The position numbers and the translations under genes are program-made. A stretch of DNA of 64,000 bases from Mucilaginibacter sp. PAMB04168 (lineage in GTDB: Bacteria; Bacteroidota; Bacteroidia; Sphingobacteriales; Sphingobacteriaceae), in NCBI RefSeq assembly GCF_039634365.2, contig NZ_CP155079.2, positions 4,402,001-4,466,000 of the forward strand, given 5' to 3'. This document shows, in pieces, positions 34,257-42,884 of the stretch. How positions within the stretch are numbered: the stretch's first letter is position 1; each line of letters begins with the position of its first letter. Under the pieces are notes generated by a model. It saw only the letters and a program-made list of their open reading frames with translations. It had not been told where the DNA came from and searched no databases.

Positions 34257-34307
34257 AAACAACAAAGGCCTTTCGATAAATATCAAAAGGCCTTTGTTGT
34301 TTTTTTA
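34257..34307 (+). terminator. strong terminator after the M20 gene
   Basis: 21-base arms (34258-34278 and 34281-34301) pair at all but one position, with a T run to 34307. It lies between two convergent genes and may serve both. Confidence 0.9.
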
Positions 34308-34316
34308 CTATATGTT

Positions 34317-35474
34317 TTACTCCGCTTTCGTTTTATCACTCTTAGCTAACACCTCGGCTAGCTTAGCATCTAAAGCATCGCCCCGTAAATTTTTGGCAAT
34401 TACTTTGCCGTTAGGGTCAAGTAAAAAGTTTTGCGGTATAGCTTGTACACCCCAAGCTTTTGCTACTGCATTTTCCCAATATTTTAAATCAGATACGTGA
34501 GTCCACGTTAAACCATCTTTTTGAATAGCGGCCAGCCACTTGGCTTTAGCGTCTGGTCTGTCAAGAGATACGCCTAGAACAGTAAAATTGCGGTCTTTGT
34601 ATTTGTTAAACGTACGTACCACATTTGGATTTTCCTGACGGCAAGGGCCGCACCATGATGCCCACAGATCAACCAGTAAATACTTACCTCTAAAAGATGA
34701 TAACTTCACCATCGTTCCGCTGGTATCGGCCATGGCAAAATCAGGAGCAGTGGCGCCAAGGGCTACACTTTTCATCCCAGCCAATTGTTCACCGAACTTT
34801 TTACCGCTTTCGCTGGATTTTACTGATGGCGACAAAGCAGCGTATAACGGCGCTATTTCAGCATAATCGGCACCGTAAGCAATATTGCGCAACAGGTTCA
34901 AGCTCATTACAGATTTAGGATGGCTTTTTACAAAGTCCTTGGTAATAGCTTCTGACTTTTCATCAGCTGCTTTATCCATGGCTTCTATTTCCTTTTTAAA
35001 TTCTGCCGATTCGCGCTGTTGAGGAGTTGCAGCTTTTGCTTTGGCATTCATAGCTGCATAAATATCATTCACTGGTTTGTTGGCATCTTTAAAAGCCTGA
35101 TTATCCATATTGGTGGGCGTACCGCTTACTGTTGCCATTTTCATGGTATCAACCTTGCTTTGCACAGTAATTATTCCTTTCTCCAGGTAAATTAACTGAT
35201 AGTCGCGGCTTTTATTTAAACCATTACCCGCCGGGTTGAGTAACAAATAAGCTTGTACCGGAGCTGCCGGAGCCGTACCTTTAAATTGAAACTCACCATT
35301 TTTAAGCGTCACCGAATCATCGATGGTTTTTCCATCCGCCCGATACTCAAGGTAAGCTTTAGCCGGCGCACTTAAGTTTCCAACTTTACCTTTTACGGTA
35401 AAAGTACCGGCAGGCGCCTGTGCCATTACCGCAACTGGTAGTGCAGCAAGGGCGGTTATTATTATTTTTTTCAT
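34317..35474 (-). CDS. TlpA-like thioredoxin protein with DUF4369 (CGPC)
   Basis: 385 residues, exported (MKKIIITALAALPVAVMAQ). Residues about 20-115 are a DUF4369 beta sandwich (FTVKGKVGNLSAPAKAYLEY, LKNGEFQFKG), about 115-235 a helical linker, and about 240-385 a thioredoxin/AhpC-TSA domain with VDLWASWCGPCRQENPNVV and a cis-Pro loop in VQAIPQNFLLDPNGKVI. The redox motif is Cys-Gly-Pro-Cys. Periplasmic thiol-disulfide oxidoreductase; partners unknown. A paralogue with the same layout but a CEPC motif is at 41297. It has a full promoter at 35535-35565. Confidence 0.92.
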   Translation of the reverse strand: MKKIIITALAALPVAVMAQAPAGTFTVKGKVGNLSAPAKAYLEYRADGKTIDDSVTLKNGEFQFKGTAPAAPVQAYLLLNPAGNGLNKSRDYQLIYLEKGIITVQSKVDTMKMATVSGTPTNMDNQAFKDANKPVNDIYAAMNAKAKAATPQQRESAEFKKEIEAMDKAADEKSEAITKDFVKSHPKSVMSLNLLRNIAYGADYAEIAPLYAALSPSVKSSESGKKFGEQLAGMKSVALGATAPDFAMADTSGTMVKLSSFRGKYLLVDLWASWCGPCRQENPNVVRTFNKYKDRNFTVLGVSLDRPDAKAKWLAAIQKDGLTWTHVSDLKYWENAVAKAWGVQAIPQNFLLDPNGKVIAKNLRGDALDAKLAEVLAKSDKTKAE

Positions 35475-35534
35475 GTTTGCTTAATTCTTTTTTATGACCA
35501 ATTGAAAGGTGTATAAATTTCAATTGCCCTATTA

Positions 35535-35565
35535 CAAATCTAATATTGTGCAACCTCAATTACAA
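35535..35565 (-). promoter_or_regulatory. promoter of the TlpA-like (CGPC) gene
   Basis: On the minus strand: TTG (35565-35563), 20-base spacer, TAGATTTG (35542-35535). Leader to ATG 35474 is about 55 bases. Confidence 0.65.
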
Positions 35566-35747
35566 CCATTTAACCGCTTTTATAATATTAACAATTACAA
35601 GCTTGTATATATCACGCCCATTATAAATTCGGCATTAGGCATTTCATTTATTAGTACCATGAGGTATTAAGCTGCTAATTTTCAGTTAGAGTAGCCAATT
35701 CATGCAAAAAATCATAAATTGCCACTTTACTTAAAATATATCAGGCC

Positions 35748-36815
35748 ATGACTACTGAAACGCTTGACATCAAGATAACCAAATCTGCCCAATCGCGCCT
35801 GGCGCAAACCGACTTTAGTAAGTTAGTATTTGGACATACTTTTACCGATCACATGCTGGTGGCCGATTATGCCGACGGCGAATGGAAAAATTTTGAGATT
35901 GTGCCTTACGGCGAAATAGGTATGAGCCCGGCTATTTCATCATTGCACTACGGACAAGCCTTTTTTGAGGGCCTAAAAGCTTACAAACATGCCGACGGGC
36001 AGGTTTCTGTCTTTCGGCCGGATAAGAACGCAGCCCGCTTTAACAAATCTGCTGAGCGCTTGTGCATGCCCGTAATGCCCGAAGAACTTTTTGTACAAAG
36101 CATTGCCGCACTGGTTGATGTAGAGCGCGATTGGATCCCTACCGCCGACAATCACTCGCTGTACATTCGTCCGGTTATGTTTGCTACCGATCCGTTTTTG
36201 GGTGTTGTTCCCTCAAAAACTTATAAATACGTAATTTTAACCTGCCCTGTTGGTCCTTACTTCAGCAAGCCACTGCGCGTAAAATTCGAAACCACTTTCA
36301 CACGTTCGGCCGAAGGTGGCTTTGGCTACGCCAAGGCAGCCGGCAACTATGGCGGCGCAATGTTGCCTACCCGCCGGGCTATTGAAGAAGGATTTGACCA
36401 GTTGATTTGGACCGACGCCAAAGAACATTTGTATGCAGAAGAAATGGGTGCTGCCAACGTTATGTTTCTGTTGGATGGCAAATTGGTTACGCCATCAACC
36501 CGCGATACCATCTTGGATGGTGTAACCCGCGATACCGTAATTGCAATGGCTAAAGACTGGGGCATTACAGTTGAAGAGCGCCGCATATCTATTACCGAAA
36601 TTTTGGAAGGTGCCCGTAGCGGCAAGTTAACGGATGCCTTTGGCGCCGGAACAGCTGCTACCATTGCCCCTGTTGGTGCCTTTAACTTTGAAGGCGAAGA
36701 ATATACATTGAGCGATCCTGCTACCCGCGAATTCTCTAACCGTTTATTTAACACCCTGAACGACCTCCGCTACGGCCTTATAGCAGATACGCATGGCTGG
36801 AACTATATGGTATAA
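35748..36815 (+). CDS. ilvE: branched-chain-amino-acid aminotransferase
   Basis: 355 residues, fold-type IV PLP enzyme of the longer type II BCAT group. Landmarks: LHYGQAFFEGLKAYKHADG, YIRPVMFATDPFLGV, the catalytic Lys in GYAKAAGNYGGAM, EEMGAANVMFLLDGKLVTP, and FGAGTAATIAPVGAF. It makes Val, Leu and Ile from their keto acids with glutamate. Monocistronic: a 19-bp perfect terminator follows. The 270-base gap upstream is shared with the divergent TlpA-like gene; no clear -7 box was found on this side. Confidence 0.95.
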   Translation: MTTETLDIKITKSAQSRLAQTDFSKLVFGHTFTDHMLVADYADGEWKNFEIVPYGEIGMSPAISSLHYGQAFFEGLKAYKHADGQVSVFRPDKNAARFNKSAERLCMPVMPEELFVQSIAALVDVERDWIPTADNHSLYIRPVMFATDPFLGVVPSKTYKYVILTCPVGPYFSKPLRVKFETTFTRSAEGGFGYAKAAGNYGGAMLPTRRAIEEGFDQLIWTDAKEHLYAEEMGAANVMFLLDGKLVTPSTRDTILDGVTRDTVIAMAKDWGITVEERRISITEILEGARSGKLTDAFGAGTAATIAPVGAFNFEGEEYTLSDPATREFSNRLFNTLNDLRYGLIADTHGWNYMV

Positions 36816-36832
36816 AACACCAATACGTGCAT

Positions 36833-36876
36833 CAACAAAAAAGGCGTTTCTTTTGATAGAAACGCCTTTTTTGTTG
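36833..36876 (+). terminator. ilvE terminator
   Basis: Perfect 19-bp stem (36833-36851 with 36858-36876), six-base loop; A-rich left arm and T-rich right arm make it usable in both directions, so it may also end the convergent uspA transcript. Confidence 0.9.
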
Positions 36877-36943
36877 TATTATAGCAAGTGGCTCAAGCCT
36901 TGTAGCCAATACACCTGGCAAAAAGCTAATAAATCATGTCAAA

Positions 36944-37429
36944 TTATACGGTCTCTGCTTCGTTCAAAGGAACAACTAATACCGGAACCTTTGATTTACG
37001 AACAACCTCTTCAGCCACGCTGCCCATCAACAAGCGGTCGAATCCGCTACGGTGATGGGTGCCTATCACAATCAAGGTAGCGCCAAATTGAGCGCCGCAG
37101 TTCACAATACCATCGGCGCTTGAGCCGTAGTCGGTGTATTGGGTTACCTGCAAGTCAGTACCATATTTTTGTACAATACGTCCAAGTAAGCTATCGGCTG
37201 CCTGGTTTTGAGTATTCATCATTTCAACGGTGTTTATTTCGGCAGTACCTTCAAAAGGCAAACCAAAAGTGGTATCATTCATGGGCGAAACCACGGCAGG
37301 CACAGGCTCTATAATATTTACAATACCTACAGCGGCATCCAGTTTACGGGCAAGGTTAAAACCATACTCGGCAGCGTAGTCGGCATATTTGCTTTCATCT
37401 ATACCTATCAATATTCGGGTAGTTTCCAT
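36944..37429 (-). CDS. universal stress protein family (UspA)
   Basis: 161 residues, single Usp domain. RILIGIDESKYADYAAEYGF at the start holds the nucleotide-binding Asp, and IVIGTHHRSGFDRLLMGSVAEEVVRKSKVPVLVVP (positions about 119-153, quoted in part as landmark: GTHHRSG, LLMGSVAE, KVPVLVVP) is the phosphate loop. The ATP-type G-2x-G-9x-G-S pattern has His in place of the second Gly, so nucleotide binding is uncertain. Role in stress survival is inferred from the family only. Confidence 0.9.
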   Translation of the reverse strand: METTRILIGIDESKYADYAAEYGFNLARKLDAAVGIVNIIEPVPAVVSPMNDTTFGLPFEGTAEINTVEMMNTQNQAADSLLGRIVQKYGTDLQVTQYTDYGSSADGIVNCGAQFGATLIVIGTHHRSGFDRLLMGSVAEEVVRKSKVPVLVVPLNEAETV

Positions 37430-37497
37430 CTTAAAAGGTTTTACGGTTTTATTACTTTATAACAGATGAAACAGGATATGTTTTTATTTAGAGAGGC

Positions 37498-37558
37498 AAG
37501 TGTACAGAATCGAGATTATGAACACAAAACTGCGCTTTTATCTCGATTCTATACACTT
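37498..37558 (-). repeat. long inverted repeat just after the serB stop
   Basis: Arms 37498-37515 and 37541-37558 pair at 17 of 18 positions around a 25-base loop. It begins 2 bases past the serB stop but has no T run on either strand, so it is not a standard terminator; it may protect the mRNA 3' end or be a dispersed element. Confidence 0.6.
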
Positions 37559-37559
37559 A

Positions 37560-38852
37560 TTAATATAGCAGCCTAAATTTAATTGTATTTTCTATAGCTT
37601 TCAGTTCGCTGAGTATCTGCTCGTCGTAGCCGGAACTTACGTCGGTAATTACATAACCAATTTGTGCGTTAGTAACCAGAAACTCTCCTACAATGTTAAT
37701 ATTATGGCGAGCAAAAACCTCGTTTATCTTTGCAAGTATACCCGGTACGTTTTTGTGAATGTGTATTAACCGGTGTGCATTATTAATACGGGGTGGCTGC
37801 AAATCAGGAAAATTACAGCTGGTATGGGTTTTGCCCTCGTTCATAAAGGCTATAACCCTTTTAGGGATAAAATCAGCACTACGCGGATTATGCTTTGGAT
37901 CATCAAAAATGATGATACCATTTTCGCAGGCAGCATCCATCACTTTTCTGCTGTTAACTTTGCCAAAGCAACCTATTACTTTTAACCGGCCTGCATTCTG
38001 TAATTGCTCGGGCGTGGGCTGGTGAGCTTCATCGCAAAGTAAAACACCGGCCTCCTGCAAATAGGATTCCTTTATTTCGTCATGATGGCGAATATTGTAA
38101 CCTTCCTTTTGCATTTGTACCAGCGCCTCTTCTTCAACCTTACCTACCACTAAGCACTTTATACGGTTTTTAGGATAAGATATAGCCCGGGGCAAGCGAT
38201 TGATGTATAAAAACTCATCGAGGCTGGGCGTTACGTGATCTGCCTTTTCCACTACCGATTTACGTTCGATGTTCTCCGTAAAAGCAAAAAACTTTTTAAT
38301 AAGACCCGATTCCTTCAACTGAAAATCTGAATAGCCATCGCCAATGCCATGGATCTCGCCTTGTAAATTAAGTTCTTTAAGCAGCTTCACTTTACCGCCT
38401 TCTTGTGATAAGGGATTGCTGCGGTCATAACCTATTATATCGCCCTGCTCGTTAAACTCAAACGTGTTGGCGTATATATTTTCTTTTTTAATATAATACT
38501 CGCTTACAACAGGAGTAATAAATTCTTTAAAACCACCCGATACGATCAGTACCTCGTCCTGGTGATTTTTAAAGAACATACTGTTACGGGAAAAAGAAGG
38601 CGACACCTTTTTACGAAGATGTTTCACCAGTTGACTCAAATGCTCGCGGTTAGCGCTTAATAGTCTAATGCGCCCTTCCAAACTATCAGCAAAGGAAAGC
38701 TTGCCTTCCATTGCCGCATTGGTTAAATCTTCAATCTGCTGGTAAATCTGTTCCCGCCCGGGATGATCTTTTAAACTGATACGCGCCAGTTCATCTAACG
38801 CTTCAACCTGTGTAAAGGTGCTATCAAAATCTATAATATAATATTGCCCCAT
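37560..38852 (-). CDS. serB: phosphoserine phosphatase fused to a SerA remnant and a serine-binding ACT domain
   Basis: 430 residues. Residues 1-215 are a HAD phosphatase of SerB type: catalytic Asp pair in YYIIDFDST (Asp8, Asp10), Ser of IVSGGF, Lys of EGGKVKLL and Asp in GIGDGYSDF. Residues about 230-340 match the substrate lobe of E. coli-type 3-phosphoglycerate dehydrogenase (IKCLVVGKVEEEAL, LKVIGCFGKVNSRKVMDAA, IIIFDDPKHNPRSADF), but the whole NAD-binding catalytic domain is missing and the sequence jumps to CNFPDLQPPR. Residues 360-430 are the SerA ACT domain; His366, Asn368 and Asn386 correspond to the serine-binding His344, Asn346, Asn364 of E. coli SerA. Likely a serine-regulated phosphatase. 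A TATATTTG box lies 9 bases before the start. Confidence 0.9.
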   Translation of the reverse strand: MGQYYIIDFDSTFTQVEALDELARISLKDHPGREQIYQQIEDLTNAAMEGKLSFADSLEGRIRLLSANREHLSQLVKHLRKKVSPSFSRNSMFFKNHQDEVLIVSGGFKEFITPVVSEYYIKKENIYANTFEFNEQGDIIGYDRSNPLSQEGGKVKLLKELNLQGEIHGIGDGYSDFQLKESGLIKKFFAFTENIERKSVVEKADHVTPSLDEFLYINRLPRAISYPKNRIKCLVVGKVEEEALVQMQKEGYNIRHHDEIKESYLQEAGVLLCDEAHQPTPEQLQNAGRLKVIGCFGKVNSRKVMDAACENGIIIFDDPKHNPRSADFIPKRVIAFMNEGKTHTSCNFPDLQPPRINNAHRLIHIHKNVPGILAKINEVFARHNINIVGEFLVTNAQIGYVITDVSSGYDEQILSELKAIENTIKFRLLY

Positions 38853-38860
38853 GGTTGCGG

Positions 38861-38868
38861 CAAATATA
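38861..38868 (-). promoter_or_regulatory. -7 promoter box of the serB fusion
   Basis: TATATTTG on the minus strand, last base 9 positions ahead of the ATG, giving a predicted leader of at most a few bases. No -33 TTG at the usual spacing. Confidence 0.5.
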
Positions 38869-38981
38869 GCAGATTGGTTGATTAGTTGAGTGGTTAAATG
38901 GCAAGTGGTTCCCTGGTTAAAGCTTGCAATATTGAATAGAATAAATAAAATATCGAACTAATCAGCCCCTCATCCATTCAA

Positions 38982-39956
38982 CTACTTAGCCAGCTTTAGC
39001 GCCTCGCAAACCTCTTTGATGGTATTTGCCACAGGTTTAAACTCCAGGCCAATTGCTTTTTTAATCTTACTGTTATCGTAGTTTTGCTCAACAGTAGCAG
39101 AGCGGGCGGCAATCTTATCCAGTGAGGGGTCTTTACCTGTTAGTGTAGCTACAAATGCGGCGCTGCGCCAGGCTAGTTCCAGCATCCATGGCTTGGCCTC
39201 GGTGGCGGGTGGCTTTATCTGGAAACATTGGGCTATGGTTTGGGTAAGTTCTTTAAACGTCCAGTTCTCGGCATTTATAATGTAGCGCTCGGCTGTTATA
39301 TCGCTGTTCATCAACATAATCATACAGCGGGCAACGTCTTCCACATCCACTAAGCCGCAGCTGCCGCGGGTATAAAATTTCAGGCCTCGGCGTACTGTTT
39401 CAAATATTTTACCGCTGCCATCAACACCTGCAGCAGGTCCAATAATTACCGATGGGTTTACAATTACGGCATCCAACCCTTCAGCAATACCGCGCCAAAC
39501 TTCCATCTCGCTTTCCAGTTTGGAGATGGCATATCCGTTGTTAGCCGGCGTTTCTTCGAGGTGATGTTTCTCACTGATCAACTCGCCGGGCTTGGCCTGC
39601 CCTATGGCGGCTATTGAGCTTACATGCAGCAGCCGTACATCATTATCCAGGCACAGGTTTACAACATTAGCGGTACCATTCACATTAGTGTTAATCATTT
39701 GCGCCTTATCGGCTTCCTTAAATGATACCCAGGCGGCACAATGGTAAACATGAGTAACGTCTTCAAAAGCATCCTCCAGGGTAGTGCTGTCTAATATGTC
39801 GGCTTCCCGCCAGTCTATCAAATGACTAAAACGTCTCAGAAATTCGGGCGTAACAGAGGTACTGCGCTTAATACATCGGATAGGAATATTTTGCTCAACC
39901 AGCTGTCGGGCCAGTACGGAACCTACAAAACCTGTTGCGCCGGTAACCAGAATCAT
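38982..39956 (-). CDS. NAD(P)-dependent epimerase/reductase (extended SDR)
   Basis: 324 residues. N-terminal ILVTGATGFVGSVLARQLVEQ is the extended-SDR G-x-x-G-x-x-G nucleotide motif; VYHCAAWVSFKEADKAQMINTN and the active-site YAISKLESE (Tyr-x-x-x-Lys) follow. The layout is nearest the dihydroflavonol-4-reductase-like / 3-beta-HSD-like group, which in bacteria reduces ketones or epimerises sugars; the substrate is not determined. It stands alone between serB and the divergent ureohydrolase gene. Confidence 0.85.
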   Translation of the reverse strand: MILVTGATGFVGSVLARQLVEQNIPIRCIKRSTSVTPEFLRRFSHLIDWREADILDSTTLEDAFEDVTHVYHCAAWVSFKEADKAQMINTNVNGTANVVNLCLDNDVRLLHVSSIAAIGQAKPGELISEKHHLEETPANNGYAISKLESEMEVWRGIAEGLDAVIVNPSVIIGPAAGVDGSGKIFETVRRGLKFYTRGSCGLVDVEDVARCMIMLMNSDITAERYIINAENWTFKELTQTIAQCFQIKPPATEAKPWMLELAWRSAAFVATLTGKDPSLDKIAARSATVEQNYDNSKIKKAIGLEFKPVANTIKEVCEALKLAK

Positions 39957-40033
39957 CTATGAGGGTTAGTTTTTATTAAAACAGCGCAATTTAATTTAAA
40001 AAATGGATATTTGAACTTTTTGCAAGCACGGAT

Positions 40034-41218
40034 ATGTCATTAGCGGATTTCTTTACCCCGGTTGAATTAAACAAAATTGCGCCGAGCGAGGGTTATAAGC
40101 CCAGCCAATTGGGTAATAAGATTGAAACCTATACCCAATACTTTCCAGACCTGGAACAAAGACCCGATCTGGTAGTTTTTGGTGTTCAGGATGATCGCAA
40201 TGCAGTGGGCAATCCGGGCTGTGCGCTGGGGCCCGATTATGTTCGTGAAAAACTGTACAACTTGCACGAGGGCGACTACAAATCAAAAATATACGACCTG
40301 GGCAATATACGCCGAGGCGCCAGCATAAACGACACCTACTTTGCCCTTAAAACTGTTTTAGCCGAACTGGTGAAACAGGATATAGTAGCCATAGTTTTAG
40401 GTGGTGGGCAGGATCTTACCTATGCCCAATACCTCGCTTATGAAGAGATGGAGCAAAAAGTGGATATGGTAGTTATCGATTCGCATTTTGACTTAGATGA
40501 ACAGGCCGATATGGAGCAGGATGATTCCACTACATCACACTCCTACCTCAATAAGATATTTTTGCACGAGCCTAATTACCTGTTTAATTTCAGCAACCTG
40601 GGGTACCAAACTTATTTTGTAAGCCAGGATAGCCTGCGCGTAATGGACAACCTGTTTTTTGATGTGCACCGCCTGGGCGAATTGATGGGCAACGTTAGTG
40701 TTACTGAGCCTGTTATACGCAATGCCAACGCAATAAGCTTTGATATTGGCGCCGTACGTTCATCAGATGCGATGGGCAATGCCAACGCCACGCCTAACGG
40801 TTTTTATGGCGAAGAAGCCTGCCAGATGTGCCGGTACGCCGGCTTTAACGACAAGTTGAGCTCTATAGGGTTTTACGAATTTAACCCGGCTTATGACAGC
40901 AACGGACAAACTGCTATGCTGTTGGCCGAAATGATATGGTATTTCATTGACGGCTTTTACAACCGTAAAATGGATTTTCCGCTGCAACCCAAATCGCAGT
41001 ACCTGGTATATAAAACTACGCTTAGGCACGATGAACACGAGATTGTGTTTGTAAAAAGCAAAAAGACCGACCGCTGGTGGATGCAGGTGCCCTATCCTAC
41101 CGGTGGCTCACTCAACGAGCGCTACCACCTGGTGCCCTGCCGCTATGAAGATTACACGACGGCCATTAACGGAGAAATGCCCGATTTATGGTGGCGGACC
41201 TACCAAAAGCTGGCTTAA
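40034..41218 (+). CDS. formimidoylglutamase-like ureohydrolase with incomplete metal site
   Basis: 394 residues of the arginase/agmatinase/formimidoylglutamase fold. Motifs: LGGGQDLTYAQY (about 122-133), VVIDSHFDLDEQAD (about 146-159), ISFDIGAVRSSDA (about 234-246), and SIGFYEFNPAYD, the family C-terminal strand. Six Mn ligands are usual (His, Asp-x-His-x-Asp, Asp-x-Asp). Here His is Gln126 and the last Asp is Gly239, leaving Asp149, His151, Asp153 and Asp237. Bacteroidetes homologues are often called formimidoylglutamase, but no hut genes are nearby. Either a one-metal enzyme or a non-catalytic relative. Confidence 0.75.
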   Translation: MSLADFFTPVELNKIAPSEGYKPSQLGNKIETYTQYFPDLEQRPDLVVFGVQDDRNAVGNPGCALGPDYVREKLYNLHEGDYKSKIYDLGNIRRGASINDTYFALKTVLAELVKQDIVAIVLGGGQDLTYAQYLAYEEMEQKVDMVVIDSHFDLDEQADMEQDDSTTSHSYLNKIFLHEPNYLFNFSNLGYQTYFVSQDSLRVMDNLFFDVHRLGELMGNVSVTEPVIRNANAISFDIGAVRSSDAMGNANATPNGFYGEEACQMCRYAGFNDKLSSIGFYEFNPAYDSNGQTAMLLAEMIWYFIDGFYNRKMDFPLQPKSQYLVYKTTLRHDEHEIVFVKSKKTDRWWMQVPYPTGGSLNERYHLVPCRYEDYTTAINGEMPDLWWRTYQKLA

Positions 41219-41296
41219 ACGCATCTTACTTATTAACGGATGATTACACTTATACCAAAAGCTATGCCCGTCCGTTAGATATTCATTTTAACAAGC

Positions 41297-42436
41297 ATGC
41301 TTAAAAAGTTTTTCCTGTACATAGCCGTTCTGTCTCCCTTGTTATTATCGGCACAAACGCCCGAGACGTTTATTATCAACGGCCGGCTCAATACGGTTAA
41401 AACCCCTTTAAGGGTATATTTGAGCTATCTGGTTAATAATAAAAAAGTGCTCGACTCAACCGTACTGGTTGATGGCAGTTTTCAGTTCACGGGCAAAATA
41501 CTGGCGCCGGTTAGCGCACTTATGCTGGTTGACCACAAGGGAGCAGGTTTTAAAGGTTTTAAGCCAGATGATGACGTACTGAGCTTTTACCTGGAAAAAG
41601 GCAATATATACATTGCGGGAGCCGACTCCATCTCCAACACGCAAATTACGGGTTCAGCCATAAATGCCGATAACGAGCAATTGAGTACAGCCATGGCTCC
41701 CATATACCTAAAAGGGCAACAACTGCAGGCCGAGCAGCGCGCAGCCACGGCCGACATGCAACGTTCGGCCGTTTATCAGAATACTTTGCAAGATAAGTTT
41801 CAAGCTATTCAAAAAGAGCGGGAGGCCGCGCTCAGAACATTCATTATTGCGCATCCCGACAGTTATTTAAGCCTGATGGCCTTAAGCTCAATGGGTGGGC
41901 CATCGGCAGATTTGTCTGTTATTGAGCCTTTGTACAACAACCTGGCAACAAAGCTTAAAGAAACCGATGCAGGCAAAAAACTGCAACAGTCGTTTGTTGG
42001 GTTAAGGGCAACGGCCATAGGTGTTACAGCACCCGATTTTACCCAGCCAGATACCGCCGGAAACCCGATTAAGTTATCATCTTTAAGGGGCAAATACGTA
42101 CTGCTCGATTTTTGGTCATCCAACTGCGAACCTTGCCTGCAGAGTTACCCAAACCTAGTTAGGGTTTATGAAAAGTATTACAAAAAGTTCACCGTTCTGG
42201 GCGTATCGCTTGATAAAGCCACTTATAAAACAGCCTGGTTAAATGCCATCAAGCAAAATAATTTAGATTGGACCCAGGTGAGTGATTTTAAAGAATGGAA
42301 CAATGAAGCAGCAATGCTGTATTATGTGAACGCCATACCGCAAAACTTTTTGATTGATCCTGATGGCAAGATTGTAGGCAAAAACCTTCGCGGCGCAGCG
42401 TTAGAAGGCAAGTTAATTGAACTGTTGTTGAAGTAG
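41297..42436 (+). CDS. TlpA-like thioredoxin protein with DUF4369 (CEPC)
   Basis: 379 residues, exported (MLKKFFLYIAVLSPLLLSAQ). Same layout as the protein at 34317: DUF4369 (about 22-115, FIINGRLNTVKTPLRVYLSY), helical middle, thioredoxin domain (about 235-379) with LDFWSSNCEPCLQSYPNLV and NAIPQNFLIDPDGKIV. The active site is Cys-Glu-Pro-Cys, which should shift redox potential relative to Cys-Gly-Pro-Cys. Clearly a paralogue. It lies 78 bases after the ureohydrolase, same direction. Confidence 0.9.
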   Translation: MLKKFFLYIAVLSPLLLSAQTPETFIINGRLNTVKTPLRVYLSYLVNNKKVLDSTVLVDGSFQFTGKILAPVSALMLVDHKGAGFKGFKPDDDVLSFYLEKGNIYIAGADSISNTQITGSAINADNEQLSTAMAPIYLKGQQLQAEQRAATADMQRSAVYQNTLQDKFQAIQKEREAALRTFIIAHPDSYLSLMALSSMGGPSADLSVIEPLYNNLATKLKETDAGKKLQQSFVGLRATAIGVTAPDFTQPDTAGNPIKLSSLRGKYVLLDFWSSNCEPCLQSYPNLVRVYEKYYKKFTVLGVSLDKATYKTAWLNAIKQNNLDWTQVSDFKEWNNEAAMLYYVNAIPQNFLIDPDGKIVGKNLRGAALEGKLIELLLK

Positions 42437-42526
42437 TTTTTAACTGTCCGTAACGCAAACCGCATACATTACTGCAAACATTCTCTTTTTAAATTGCTTA
42501 CGTTATTATCACAAAACTTAAGCGCA

Positions 42527-42802
42527 ATGACCTTTGAAGAAGCTGAAATATTACTAGACGAAAACCGGCACTTAATAGGCGAAGAACATAACGGTTTAAC
42601 GATACAGGAAATCTTGATTGTTCCATTCCCGGTTGATTACGACAGCCTGACGGCTGACTTATTGCGATTAAAAGACCTGGAGCCGTACATGCCCGATACC
42701 ACTTACCCTGATTACGTTTTTATGGCAGTACATGATCTGGAAAACTGGTCGGTAGGTTCACCCTTGCCTGTTCAGGAACTACCTTACCTACCAAAACCAT
42801 AA
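42527..42802 (+). CDS. small hypothetical acidic protein
   Basis: 91 residues from ATG 42527 (MTFEEAEILLDENRHLIGEE); the frame opens 11 codons earlier without supporting signal. Soluble, acidic, one domain: an N-terminal helix, a beta strand EILIVPFPVDY, a helical DSLTADLLRLKDLEPY and a tryptophan-containing C-terminal part. I do not recognise a family. It sits between the CEPC TlpA-like gene and the fluoride riboswitch. Confidence 0.55.
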   Translation: MTFEEAEILLDENRHLIGEEHNGLTIQEILIVPFPVDYDSLTADLLRLKDLEPYMPDTTYPDYVFMAVHDLENWSVGSPLPVQELPYLPKP

Positions 42803-42844
42803 GTATAACTTCTATCTATTTAGCTCCTTCTTCAAGTTAACTAC

Positions 42845-42875
42845 TTGAGATAAGTAAGGCAATTTTATACATTTG
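42845..42875 (+). promoter_or_regulatory. promoter of the fluoride riboswitch / CLC-F transcript
   Basis: TTG (42845-42847), 20-base spacer, TACATTTG (42868-42875). Start of transcription near 42881 falls just before the first riboswitch helix, which supports both calls. Confidence 0.75.
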
Positions 42876-42884
42876 CGTTATACC

